A DNA stretch of 64,000 nt, taken from positions 1 to 64,000 of the forward strand of contig CAJXRQ010000012.1 of NCBI GenBank assembly GCA_913060505.1. The letters run 5' to 3'. This DNA is from an uncultured Desulfovibrio sp. (lineage in GTDB: Bacteria > Desulfobacterota > Desulfovibrionia > Desulfovibrionales > Desulfovibrionaceae). Positions 41,347 to 49,911 of the stretch are shown piece after piece (positions within the stretch are counted from its first letter, which is position 1; the number at the start of each line of letters is the position of its first letter). Made by a program: the position numbers and the translations under genes. The notes beneath the pieces were generated by a model. It was not told where the DNA came from, did not search any database, and was given only the letters and a program-made list of their open reading frames with translations.

Positions 41347-42837
41347 ATGTTAATGGGGGTCTTCGCCGTGTCTGGTCAAGAAGTCAACAACAGAAGGTAT
41401 GATATCGGCGTAATCGGCGATATCCCGGCTCTGATGGCCTTCTGGGAACTGTTCCGAGACAAAACAAATCACGCGGTTCTCCGCGAGATAGGCATTGTTG
41501 CGGCCGCTTTTCCGGGCCAGCAGGGGCTTCCCGGCATCTATGATTCACCCGCCGTGATCCCGACCTACCCCGGATATCACGAGATGCTGGAGAAGCACCC
41601 GGAAATCAACATGGTCATTGAGGCAACAGGCCGTCAATCCCTGCTGTCCGAACTTCGGGCGACCCTGCCTTCGGACATAACGCTGGTGGAACGGGCCGCA
41701 GCCAATTTCTTCATCAATCTGCTCACGCAGGACAAGATGTGGATCGCCTGCAAGCTGGACTTGTTGCATACGCAAAGCATGCTCAAGACCATCATCGACC
41801 AGATGGACGAGGAAATCCTGTTTCTGGACACGGAAGGGCGCGTGCTGGACCTGAACCGTAAATGCCTTGAACGAACCGGGTTGAGCAAGAGCCAGGCGGT
41901 GGGTGAACTGCTCAACAATGTATTTTGTGGGCTGGGAGACATCGGATGCGGCTTGCCGCTGGATTCCACAATCAAAAAAGGGGAACCGTGCGAAGCCCTG
42001 GCCTCGCAGGTCGATGATGACGGCCGTGTTCGCTATTACCGCGTGTATGCCTACCCCATCTTCGACGAGGCTGGCATTTTGTGCAATGTGGTCGCCATGC
42101 GGCGGGACATCACCCGGCGCATGGAAATGGAACAGCGGCTTCAGCAATCCGAAAAGCTGGCGTCCATTGGTGAACTGTCCACCTACATTGCCCATGAAAT
42201 CCGCAACCCGCTTTTCACCATCAGCGGGTTCGCCAACTCCCTGATGCGCAGCAAGGATGCCAACGACTCCATCCGCGAAAAGCTTTCCATCATCCTTACG
42301 GAATCGCGGCGGCTCGACGAGATTCTGAAAAGCATTATCAATTTCACTCGCCCCACCGAGGCCGAGGCCACCAGCGTGGAGCTCAACGAGCTGACCACAT
42401 CCACCATGGAGGTCATGGGCATTGGCCTCTCCAATCAGGGCATCCGGTTGGTTCTGGAGCTGGAAGCAGGCGTGGCACAGGCCAAGGCCAACCCGGAAGT
42501 CATCAAGCAATGCCTGATAAATCTTGTTAAGAACGCTGTAGAAGCCATGCCCGACGGCGGAATTCTCACGATAGCCACAGGCATGACTCGTGATTACGCG
42601 ACACTGACAGTCACGGACACTGGCGTGGGCATCTCCGCCAAAATCCGGGACAAGGTATTCAGTCCGTTCTTCAGCACCAAGGGCAAGGGATCAGGACTCG
42701 GTCTGGCCATGACCCGCAAGATTCTCGACGAGATCGGCGGCGAAGTGGACCTGACCAGCAAGGAAGAAGAAGGCACCGCCATCACCCTGTTGTTGCCGCC
42801 ACTTCTCGCGGTTGCGAATTCCGGGGGGCAAGGGTAG
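41347..42837 (+). CDS. Sensor histidine kinase with Rossmann-like N-terminal domain and PAS
   Basis: About 496 residues; the start is uncertain, with in-frame candidates at 41296, 41338, 41347 and 41369. No signal peptide or membrane helix is present, so it is cytoplasmic. The first ~130 residues resemble a NAD(P)-type Rossmann fold (DIGVIGDIPALMAFWELF, then PEINMVIEATG). A PAS domain follows (MDEEILFLDTEGRVLDLNRK), then the His box STYIAHEIRNPLFTISG and an ATPase with NLVKNAVEAMPDGG and KGKGSGLGLAMTRKIL. No response regulator is adjacent. It might sense a nucleotide cofactor or redox state; that is inference. Confidence 0.85.
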   Translation: MLMGVFAVSGQEVNNRRYDIGVIGDIPALMAFWELFRDKTNHAVLREIGIVAAAFPGQQGLPGIYDSPAVIPTYPGYHEMLEKHPEINMVIEATGRQSLLSELRATLPSDITLVERAAANFFINLLTQDKMWIACKLDLLHTQSMLKTIIDQMDEEILFLDTEGRVLDLNRKCLERTGLSKSQAVGELLNNVFCGLGDIGCGLPLDSTIKKGEPCEALASQVDDDGRVRYYRVYAYPIFDEAGILCNVVAMRRDITRRMEMEQRLQQSEKLASIGELSTYIAHEIRNPLFTISGFANSLMRSKDANDSIREKLSIILTESRRLDEILKSIINFTRPTEAEATSVELNELTTSTMEVMGIGLSNQGIRLVLELEAGVAQAKANPEVIKQCLINLVKNAVEAMPDGGILTIATGMTRDYATLTVTDTGVGISAKIRDKVFSPFFSTKGKGSGLGLAMTRKILDEIGGEVDLTSKEEEGTAITLLLPPLLAVANSGGQG

Positions 42838-42924
42838 AAACACCCGGACCACCCAACAGAACCGCAAACAGGCGTGCTGCCGGAAGGCTGTGGCAGGATG
42901 CTTGCGCGAGAACGGAGAATATTC

Positions 42925-43533
42925 ATGAAGGCAATAGTGCTGGCCACCAACAACAAGGGCAAGATCCGGGAATTCGCACAACTGCTCAAGCCGCTCGGAC
43001 TTGAGGTCAAACCGCTGTCCGACTACCCGGAGATCGGCGAAATAGTGGAAGATGGGAAGACGTTCCTGGACAACGCGCTCATCAAGGCGCGCACGGTCAG
43101 TGCCAAAACGGGATTGGTGGCTGTGGCCGACGATTCCGGTCTTGAAGTCGACCACCTGAATGGTGCGCCGGGCGTGTATTCAGCCCGCTTTGCCGGAGAT
43201 GGTCACGACGACCACGCCAATAACGATAAATTGCTGCACGAGCTCAAGGGCGTGCCTGACGAGAAGCGCACGGCCCGCTATCGCTGCGTCATGGCTGCGG
43301 TGGCTCCCAACGGCGAGGAAATCCACACCGAAGGTTCCTACGAAGGCAGGATTGCCTATGAATACAAAGGAGAAGGTGGATTCGGCTATGACGTCATCTT
43401 CATAGACCCGGAACTGGACAAGCATGTGGCCGAAATCAGTGCCGAGGTTAAGCATTCCCGTTCGCATCGGGGCAAGGCCATTCGCCGGATGTTGGAGATT
43501 TGGCCGGACTTTTGGGCAAAGGCCACCAAATAA
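42925..43533 (+). CDS. rdgB: XTP/dITP pyrophosphatase (RdgB/HAM1)
   Basis: A 202-residue house-cleaning enzyme that hydrolyses non-canonical purine triphosphates (ITP, dITP, XTP). The substrate-binding start is MKAIVLATNNKGKIREF, followed by GKTFLDNALIKARTV, VADDSGLEVDHLNGAPGVYS and GEGGFGYDVIFIDPEL; SHRGKAIRRMLE lies near the C-terminus. The start at 42925 follows GGAG; the reading frame continues 17 codons upstream without support. It follows the sensor kinase by 87 bases. Confidence 0.93.
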   Translation: MKAIVLATNNKGKIREFAQLLKPLGLEVKPLSDYPEIGEIVEDGKTFLDNALIKARTVSAKTGLVAVADDSGLEVDHLNGAPGVYSARFAGDGHDDHANNDKLLHELKGVPDEKRTARYRCVMAAVAPNGEEIHTEGSYEGRIAYEYKGEGGFGYDVIFIDPELDKHVAEISAEVKHSRSHRGKAIRRMLEIWPDFWAKATK

Positions 43534-44028
43534 AACTTTTTTATTGGGATATTGTGTTTCGGAGTTGCGCGTGAGCGCAACTCCTGCGTTTGAGCGGGAG
43601 ACTTGGGGACGCGACCAATCAAACAACGAACATATTACAAGCTACCAGTTAGTGCGAACACGTCATTCTGACGCACGGAACAAAAGCACATTTTTCATCC
43701 GACAGGCAGAAAAACAATCACCCTCAATTCCGGCTTGAAGCGCGAGCCACCAGCCCGCCAAACGATGCAGGGATACCGGATCGCACAGAGCAAAGCGACC
43801 GGGATGCGGCCCGAAACCGATTGTTGCGGGATGTGGCGAGGACTTCACAGGGGTGACGGGATGCGTGCAGCTTTTTTGCGTATTTTTTTTATGCTTTGGC
43901 AATAAAAGTACGTCGGCCCGAAAGGCCGAAATCTCTCTTAAAAAAATTAAGGCAATAAAAGACTGCGCGCCAGCGAACAAATGAATCAGCAAGCCACGAC
44001 ATCCGTTCTTCGCCCGTAAAACCAACAA
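43534..44028. other. 495-base region without a convincing gene
   Basis: It lies between rdgB and the acetyltransferase. It holds a perfect ten-base-pair hairpin GGAGTTGCGC-GTGA-GCGCAACTCC (43561-43584), a stem CGGCC-CGAAA-GGCCG near 43916, and a bulged stem around 43782. A 121-codon minus-strand reading frame (43663-44028) has unlikely composition. Base composition varies sharply within it. A decayed gene, a repeat element or a small RNA are all possible. Confidence 0.4.
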
Positions 44029-44523
44029 TCATGTCTGTTCAGGACAAAAGTCCATTAACGAACCGGATGTTTTGCGTAAAAGTAACTCGTCATGTCCCTT
44101 GATGGCATAGTTCACAAACGTGCCCACCACTGCATAGCCAAGGCGTTCATACAAGGCCCGCGCCTTGGGGTTGAACGAAGCCACCATGATGAACATGTTC
44201 GGAGTACGGGGAAAAACCAATGATTCTGCATGGCGGATCAATCTGGTGCCCAGCCCTTTTCCCCGCATGTCGTCCCGGACGGCCAGCACGCGCAGATACC
44301 CCACGAACGGTCCGGTCATGCAAAGCGACATGAATCCGGCCACGCCGCCTTGGTCCCCGGCAATGTAAAGATCTCCGGTCGGATCTCCGAGCACGTTCAA
44401 CATGCGCTCACGCGGCATGCCATATGTGGTCCACGGAGTCGTGCCACACATGATGTCCGCACAGGCTTCCCGCTCAGGGAGCGCGTCCATACCCGCCAGC
44501 CGAATGGGAAAGTCTTCAAGCAT
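44029..44523 (-). CDS. GNAT-family N-acetyltransferase
   Basis: A 164-residue cytoplasmic acetyltransferase. The acetyl-CoA-binding region is visible as VLAVRDDMRGKGLGTRLIRH (the RxxGxG/A loop), followed by MVASFNPKARALYERLGYAVVG. Substrate is not predictable. Its start is two bases from the end of the neighbouring histidine kinase, so it is the last gene of a four-gene minus-strand series (TPR protein, pgi, kinase, acetyltransferase). Confidence 0.85.
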   Translation of the reverse strand: MLEDFPIRLAGMDALPEREACADIMCGTTPWTTYGMPRERMLNVLGDPTGDLYIAGDQGGVAGFMSLCMTGPFVGYLRVLAVRDDMRGKGLGTRLIRHAESLVFPRTPNMFIMVASFNPKARALYERLGYAVVGTFVNYAIKGHDELLLRKTSGSLMDFCPEQT

Positions 44524-44525
44524 AA

Positions 44526-45971
44526 TTACCCCGCCGGGAAAATCATGTCCACGCGAGCTCCGCCGTCGCTGTTGTTGCCGATACGAAATTCCGCGTCGTG
44601 GCTTTCCAGAATGGAATTGACGATGGCCAGCCCCAGCCCGGTTCCCGTGTCCTTTGTGGTAAAAAACGGATCCCGCGCCTTGTCGAGGCTCTCCGGGGTG
44701 AACCCCGGCCCGTTATCAGACACCGTGACATGCACGGCCCCATTATCGCCAACGGCCCGGATGCTGATTTCTCCGCCCCCCATGGCCTGCATGGCGTTGG
44801 AAACGATGTTGTAAAACGCCCGGTACAACAAGTCCTTGTCTCCCTTGACCGTAAGATGCCCATGATACAAGAGATCCAGAGTCACTCCCTGCTTCTCGCA
44901 TTCGGATTCCAGGAACACGGCCACCTGATCCAGTACCTTGCCGACATCGACATCATGCAAGGTCGGCCGTTTGGGCCGGGCATAGTCCAGAAACTCGCCC
45001 ACTGTACGGGAAAGCCGCTTGGCCTCCTCATACACGGCCTCGATGAGCCGGGTGTGGGGATGCTCCTCCTTGCGAGCCCTCTTGAGAATCAGTTCGGAAC
45101 TGGAACAGATGATACCGAGAGGATTGCGGATTTCATGGGCTACACCGGCGACCATGCGTCCCATGCCTGCCAGTTTTTCCTGCTGGTGCAGTTCGCGCTC
45201 CAGCCGTTCCTTTTCTTCCACGCGCTCAAGGTTCAGGCGCTCGGCCCGGCGCATAAGCGTCATGATGACCACGAACAAAAACAGCGAAGTAAGCAGCGAG
45301 AGGGCCACAATCAACCGCTCAAGATTGATGACCGCCATGTATTCGTCAGTGATGTCCTGCTCGAATTCCAGAATACCCATGATGGGGTTGTCAGTCATGA
45401 CGGCGAGGTTCTGCTCTGCCCGTAACGGATAGAACGCCTCCAGCATGATGGACCCCGGGCGGGGATGATGCAGGCTGAACAGGGCCGAAAGCTTGGAAAT
45501 GTTTTCCTTGATGTTCGCGTTGAACGTAGCCCTGTCATAGGTTTGCTTCACCCGGAGGGCATCCTCGCCTTTTTTCCCAAGCTCATCGGACTTGAGAGAA
45601 TAGGTGACGGTCCCGTTGCGCGCATAAATCCGCAGATCATGCAGCTTGAAGCTGTGGATCGTGGAACGCACCACCTGATCGAGCCGCTTGAACTGCTCCT
45701 TGTCGCTCAGGCTGATGCCGCCGAAACGGATCATCACGGGCAGGGCGAACCGCGTATAAACCTGATGGCTCAGGTTTTCCGCAAGCAGCAGCCCGAATTG
45801 TTCCTGCTTTTCCAGAAGCGCATTTTCCGCGGTCTTGGAAATAAAAATGGACAGCGCCAAGCTGGTGCCGAGAATAAGCGCCATGACGCTCCAGGACAAC
45901 ACCTTGACGAATTGCAGAGGCCTCTCGACCTGCTCGTTTCGCTGATTCAAATGCTTAGAACTCCCGTTCAT
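44526..45971 (-). CDS. Membrane sensor histidine kinase
   Basis: A 481-residue kinase. Transmembrane helices lie near residues 22-44 and 203-224, with a periplasmic sensor of about 155 residues between them. A coiled-coil linker leads to the His box AGVAHEIRNPLGIICSSSEL, and the ATPase has NIVSNAMQAMGGGE, VSDNGPGFTPESL and DTGTGLGLAIVNSILESHD. This layout resembles ZraS/NtrB-like kinases. No response regulator is present nearby. The start at 45971 overlaps the pgi end by 17 bases, indicating coupling. Confidence 0.88.
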   Translation of the reverse strand: MNGSSKHLNQRNEQVERPLQFVKVLSWSVMALILGTSLALSIFISKTAENALLEKQEQFGLLLAENLSHQVYTRFALPVMIRFGGISLSDKEQFKRLDQVVRSTIHSFKLHDLRIYARNGTVTYSLKSDELGKKGEDALRVKQTYDRATFNANIKENISKLSALFSLHHPRPGSIMLEAFYPLRAEQNLAVMTDNPIMGILEFEQDITDEYMAVINLERLIVALSLLTSLFLFVVIMTLMRRAERLNLERVEEKERLERELHQQEKLAGMGRMVAGVAHEIRNPLGIICSSSELILKRARKEEHPHTRLIEAVYEEAKRLSRTVGEFLDYARPKRPTLHDVDVGKVLDQVAVFLESECEKQGVTLDLLYHGHLTVKGDKDLLYRAFYNIVSNAMQAMGGGEISIRAVGDNGAVHVTVSDNGPGFTPESLDKARDPFFTTKDTGTGLGLAIVNSILESHDAEFRIGNNSDGGARVDMIFPAG

Positions 45972-47295
45972 CCCGCTGCGAAGTGAGGAAATCCGCAAGA
46001 TCCGCAGTTTCCTCGGGCAGCCCTTCCGCGCCGAGACGCGCCTTGGCCAGACGCTTTCCCAACTCTACGGCCGGCTGATCCAGCGGGTTGATATCCATGA
46101 GCCATCCGGCAAGAATGGTGGCCGCGCCCAACAACGCGATCATCTTCCCGGCCTGTCTGGCGTCGTCATATTCCAGCCTGATCTCCACAAGGGGAACACC
46201 ATTCTTTTGCAAGGCCATGCGCGTTCCCAGCCCTTCTGCCTGAATCAGTTCACCGAACTCCTTGCCGCGCACATAGTCGAACGCTTCAGGAAGTTTTTCC
46301 GGAAACCGGGGCCCGGCAGGCAAATTCGGACAAGTCAGGAACAGGCAAGCCTTATTGCGCGGCCCGTCCAGAAACATCTGATTCACGGAATGTTGGTCTG
46401 TGGCACCGATGGCCGCTATGGGCTGGCTACCCTTGCCTTCCTTGCCAAGGCTTTCGGCCCAGAGCTGGGCAAACCAGTCTCCGAACGAAGCCCACAAGGG
46501 AATGTAGGAGAAAAATATCAGTTCATCAAATCCGGCCTGCATCAACCCGTTGGCCCAAACCGCCAGCTCAAAGGACGGAAGTCCCGCCATGGTCGTGCCA
46601 TCAAGGGCGGAATCAATCAGGGGCGCGGATATCTCGCGTGCACCGTCAACCAGCGAACGGACATTCATGCCCATGAACAGGGCCGGAATGAGACCAACCG
46701 CGGAAAGCACGGAATAGCGTCCACCGAGATTGTCGGGAACAGGCAAGGTACGAATGTCGTTTTCATTGGCTTCCTTGCGCAGGAAACCGGCCGTTTCATC
46801 CGTCACCAGCAACATGTGATCGGTCCAGTCGTCTCCGATCCGCTCACGCATCCAGTCCCGGATGATGAAATACTGGCCAACGGTTTCGATGGTGCCGCCA
46901 GACTTGGAAACCGTGACAACCACGGTCTTTTCAGGAGGCAGCTTGGCCATATAGGATTCCAGCGCGTAGGAATCAACGTTATCCGCAATCCAAAGCCACG
47001 GACCGTCGTGACACGGCTGGTCCTGTCTCGGGAAAAAAGCCTTTTGCAAGGCGCGCGCGCCAAGGGCGGACCCGCCAATGCCCAGTAGGAGCATGTGTTC
47101 GAATCCGGCCAGATAGTCCTTGAGTCCATCGAGCTGGTTCAACAGCCCATCCATGTAGGGCATGCTCAGGAACGGCAACCGTCCGGCGGCCACTTCGCTG
47201 CGCAAACGTTCGGCCATTTCACTGCTTCGGGATTCAAAGCCGTCAAGTTCCAACCGCTCCAGATCCGATCCGCTCCAATCAAGAATATCGGCCAT
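45955..47295 (-). CDS. pgi: Glucose-6-phosphate isomerase
   Basis: A 446-residue glycolytic/gluconeogenic isomerase of the shorter bacterial type. Conserved segments are MLLLGIGGSALGARAL, VTVSKSGGTIETVGQY (phosphate-binding SIS region), NLGGRYSVLSAVGLIPALF and IGATDQHSVNQMFLDGP. The start at 47295 follows AGGAGG; a 28-residue extension upstream is rejected. It lies between a TPR gene and a sensor kinase on one strand. Confidence 0.93.
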   Translation of the reverse strand: MADILDWSGSDLERLELDGFESRSSEMAERLRSEVAAGRLPFLSMPYMDGLLNQLDGLKDYLAGFEHMLLLGIGGSALGARALQKAFFPRQDQPCHDGPWLWIADNVDSYALESYMAKLPPEKTVVVTVSKSGGTIETVGQYFIIRDWMRERIGDDWTDHMLLVTDETAGFLRKEANENDIRTLPVPDNLGGRYSVLSAVGLIPALFMGMNVRSLVDGAREISAPLIDSALDGTTMAGLPSFELAVWANGLMQAGFDELIFFSYIPLWASFGDWFAQLWAESLGKEGKGSQPIAAIGATDQHSVNQMFLDGPRNKACLFLTCPNLPAGPRFPEKLPEAFDYVRGKEFGELIQAEGLGTRMALQKNGVPLVEIRLEYDDARQAGKMIALLGAATILAGWLMDINPLDQPAVELGKRLAKARLGAEGLPEETADLADFLTSQRDEREF

Positions 47296-47411
47296 GTGGT
47301 CCTCCTGAATTCGTTGGGGTATGTCCGGCCTGCGCTCCAGACCGAATTTCATCCCCTTGTAGCCCATTTTCCGGGACATGGCACATGATTTTGCCCGGTG
47401 GCATCAAAAAT

Positions 47412-47930
47412 CTATATTCCGAGCACAGCCTCAACGGCCTCGGCCACCGCATCGTGCGAATCGGTTTCACCAGCCCGAATCAGTCCTTTCTGAATATTCA
47501 ATTCACGCAAAAGCGTTACGTTCCTGAGATCAAAAAAATCATCCCAGATGCAGGCAGCCTCTTCCAGCCGGGCGCTACGGACAAAACACAACCCGGCGTA
47601 CACGCAGGCGTCCGGATCCTTGGGCCGCGCCTTGAGCACCCGTTTGAACTCCAAACGGGCAGCCGTATACCGCCCCAAACCATACAGGCTTTTTCCCAGC
47701 CGAATCCGCACGTCGGAGTCGCCCTTTTCCTGCTTGAGATACTCCCGGTAGGCGTCCACGGCCTGTTCGAATTCCCGCTTTGCAAAGTGGGAGTTGGCCC
47801 GGTCCAGCAACGGCACGATGTCCGCGCTCGCAGCAACGGGATCGGCCGGAGCCTCCTTGCCTCTGGCCCGCCGGACCGCCCCCATGAGAAAGTTGCGCCG
47901 GGACGCGTTTATCCTTGTTTTTGCTGCCAT
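47412..47930 (-). CDS. TPR-repeat protein
   Basis: A 172-residue protein with about two to three tetratricopeptide repeats (LLDRANSHFAKREFEQAVDA, then RLGKSLYGLGRYTAARLEFK and ACVYAGLCFVRSARLEEAA), likely a protein-binding scaffold. Its N-terminus has SRRNFLMGAVRR, which looks like a twin-arginine motif, but no hydrophobic stretch follows, so export is doubtful. GGAG precedes the start. It is first in the series with pgi, 116 bases apart. Confidence 0.8.
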   Translation of the reverse strand: MAAKTRINASRRNFLMGAVRRARGKEAPADPVAASADIVPLLDRANSHFAKREFEQAVDAYREYLKQEKGDSDVRIRLGKSLYGLGRYTAARLEFKRVLKARPKDPDACVYAGLCFVRSARLEEAACIWDDFFDLRNVTLLRELNIQKGLIRAGETDSHDAVAEAVEAVLGI

Positions 47931-48087
47931 ATTGTTCTCCAACGCGAATCTTGCCCAAATCCGCTTCCGCGTCAACAGATGCATACGGATATGAACACAA
48001 CTCTCCATTCATGTATGGCGGGACAAAAGACTCAAGGACTGCCAACCCTCTTGCGCACAGACGTTTTGACCGCTACCCTGCACTACG

Positions 48088-49911
48088 ATGACAAAAAAAA
48101 CATGCTACGGGTGGGCAGGCAAAATCCTGCACCTGAACCTTGCCACAGGCGCCGCCCACGAGGAAACACCGTCCGGGGAATTCTACAGAACCAATCTCGG
48201 TGGGCGCTCTCTTGGCATGCATGTCGTCATGCCGCATTTTCGCAGGCAGTGGGATGACCCGGACATGCCCATAGTCCTGAGTGCAGGCCCGCTGACAGGA
48301 ACAGGTGTTCCCATGGCCTGCACCGGACATATAACATCACGTTCCCCCCTGACCGGAACCGTTGGGGACGACACCCTGACCGGCAAATTCCCGGTAACGC
48401 TCAAACGTGCCGGATACGATGCGCTGGTACTCACAGGCCATGCTCCGGAGCCCACGGGCCTGATTATCCGTGACAGCAAAATTTTCCTCATCAATGCCGA
48501 GAACCTGATCACCATGGAAACCGGCGCGGTGTTCGACTCTCTGGAAGAACACCATGAACTGCGCCTTGCAAAAGGAGCGGACGCAGCCATCTGCATCGGC
48601 CCGGCAGCGACCCACGGCAGCCTGCTGGCCGCCGTGGCAACAGACCGGCATCATCTGACCGGCCGCGGCGGATTGGGGCTGTGTTTTGCCGCAAAAAATC
48701 TGCATTTCATCGGCGTGAGCGGTAGTGAAAAAATCGCTGTCCACGACCCGGAAGCCCTCAAACGTGCCAATGCCGACATCATGCGGCTTTTGTCCGCTTC
48801 CCCGGCCCTGATGGGACCATACGGCATCCGGCACTGGGGAACGGCCGCCTTTCTGGATTTGACCCATACGCGGCGCATTACGCCCACCGACAATTTCCGG
48901 CATACGTTTTTTGCCCTGACCCACAAAGTCAATGCTCCCGCCATGGCTGCTCAGGGACCGTTCAAGGAGAGCGGCTGCCCAGACTGCCCAGTGCAATGCA
49001 TCAAGACCTTGCCGGACGGACGCATTCTTCCCGGGCATGACGCCTTGAACCACTTCACTGCCCTGCTCGGCAACGCAGACCCGGACATGGCCCTCGACGG
49101 TGTGGCAATGTGCTTTGCCCTTGGGCTGGACCCTGTGTCCGCAGGAGCAACACTGGCCTGCAACAGGGAAATCAGCGGGCAGGGATACGGCCGTGCGGAA
49201 TTGTCCGAAGCCGTCCGGCGCATGGCTCAGGGCGGTTCCCTCGGACAGGGATCGTTCCGTTTCGCCGATGAATGCGGCATGCCGGAAACCTCCATGACAG
49301 CAAAACAACTGGAACTGCCCGGTTTTGATCCGCGGGGTGCCGTGGGAACAGGGTTGGCCTATGCGCTTTCCACCCGTGGCGGCAGCCATTCCCGAGCCTT
49401 CCCCATCAGCCATGAGGTCTTGCGAAAACCCGTGGCCACGGACAGGTTCACCTTTGCAGGCAAGGCCCGTATCATCAAACTGGCCGAAGACACCTTTGCC
49501 GGAGTGGAAAGCCTGGGCGTATGCTCACTGGCCCTGTTTGCTGCCGGACTGGAGGAATACGCCCGTGCTCTCCGTGCCGTAACAGGCCCGGTGGCGGGGA
49601 AGCTCCTGACAGCTGCGGACGTGGCCCTTGCCGGGGAAAGAACCTGCATGCGGGAGCGCATCATGAATTCCGGAAACGGCTTTCATGAAAAAGACGACGA
49701 CCTGCCGGGGCGTTTCTTTTCCGACCCGGGCACAGCAGGACCGGACCAAGAAATCCCGGCCATTGACCGCGACGACTTCCTCAAAGCGCGCAGCGCATAT
49801 TATGCAGTCCGGGGACTGGACGGACACGCACGCCCCCTGGAGGAAAAGCTGGCGTCACTGGGACTGAACGACGACGGCATGACCGACATGGATGACGGAG
49901 GCGCGTCATGA
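48088..49911 (+). CDS. aor: Aldehyde:ferredoxin oxidoreductase (tungsten-pterin family)
   Basis: A 607-residue cytoplasmic enzyme that oxidises aldehydes to acids with ferredoxin, usual length for the family. The [4Fe-4S] ligands are C297-x2-C300-x3-C304 (GCPDCPVQC) and C479 (ESLGVC). The N-terminal pterin-binding part has YGWAGKILHLNLATG, NLGGRSLGMHVV and GRGGLGLCFAAKN, and the C-terminal pterin site includes GSFRFADECG. The tungsten preference is known for the family but cannot be proved from sequence. No strong ribosome site is seen. It overlaps the aldolase gene by four bases, implying that the two work together. Confidence 0.9.
   Translation: MTKKTCYGWAGKILHLNLATGAAHEETPSGEFYRTNLGGRSLGMHVVMPHFRRQWDDPDMPIVLSAGPLTGTGVPMACTGHITSRSPLTGTVGDDTLTGKFPVTLKRAGYDALVLTGHAPEPTGLIIRDSKIFLINAENLITMETGAVFDSLEEHHELRLAKGADAAICIGPAATHGSLLAAVATDRHHLTGRGGLGLCFAAKNLHFIGVSGSEKIAVHDPEALKRANADIMRLLSASPALMGPYGIRHWGTAAFLDLTHTRRITPTDNFRHTFFALTHKVNAPAMAAQGPFKESGCPDCPVQCIKTLPDGRILPGHDALNHFTALLGNADPDMALDGVAMCFALGLDPVSAGATLACNREISGQGYGRAELSEAVRRMAQGGSLGQGSFRFADECGMPETSMTAKQLELPGFDPRGAVGTGLAYALSTRGGSHSRAFPISHEVLRKPVATDRFTFAGKARIIKLAEDTFAGVESLGVCSLALFAAGLEEYARALRAVTGPVAGKLLTAADVALAGERTCMRERIMNSGNGFHEKDDDLPGRFFSDPGTAGPDQEIPAIDRDDFLKARSAYYAVRGLDGHARPLEEKLASLGLNDDGMTDMDDGGAS

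Noticed and set aside
43663-44028. A 121-codon minus-strand frame in the unexplained region after rdgB
   Set aside because: Composition is unusual, there is no ribosome site and no domain is recognised. I kept the region as an unexplained feature instead.
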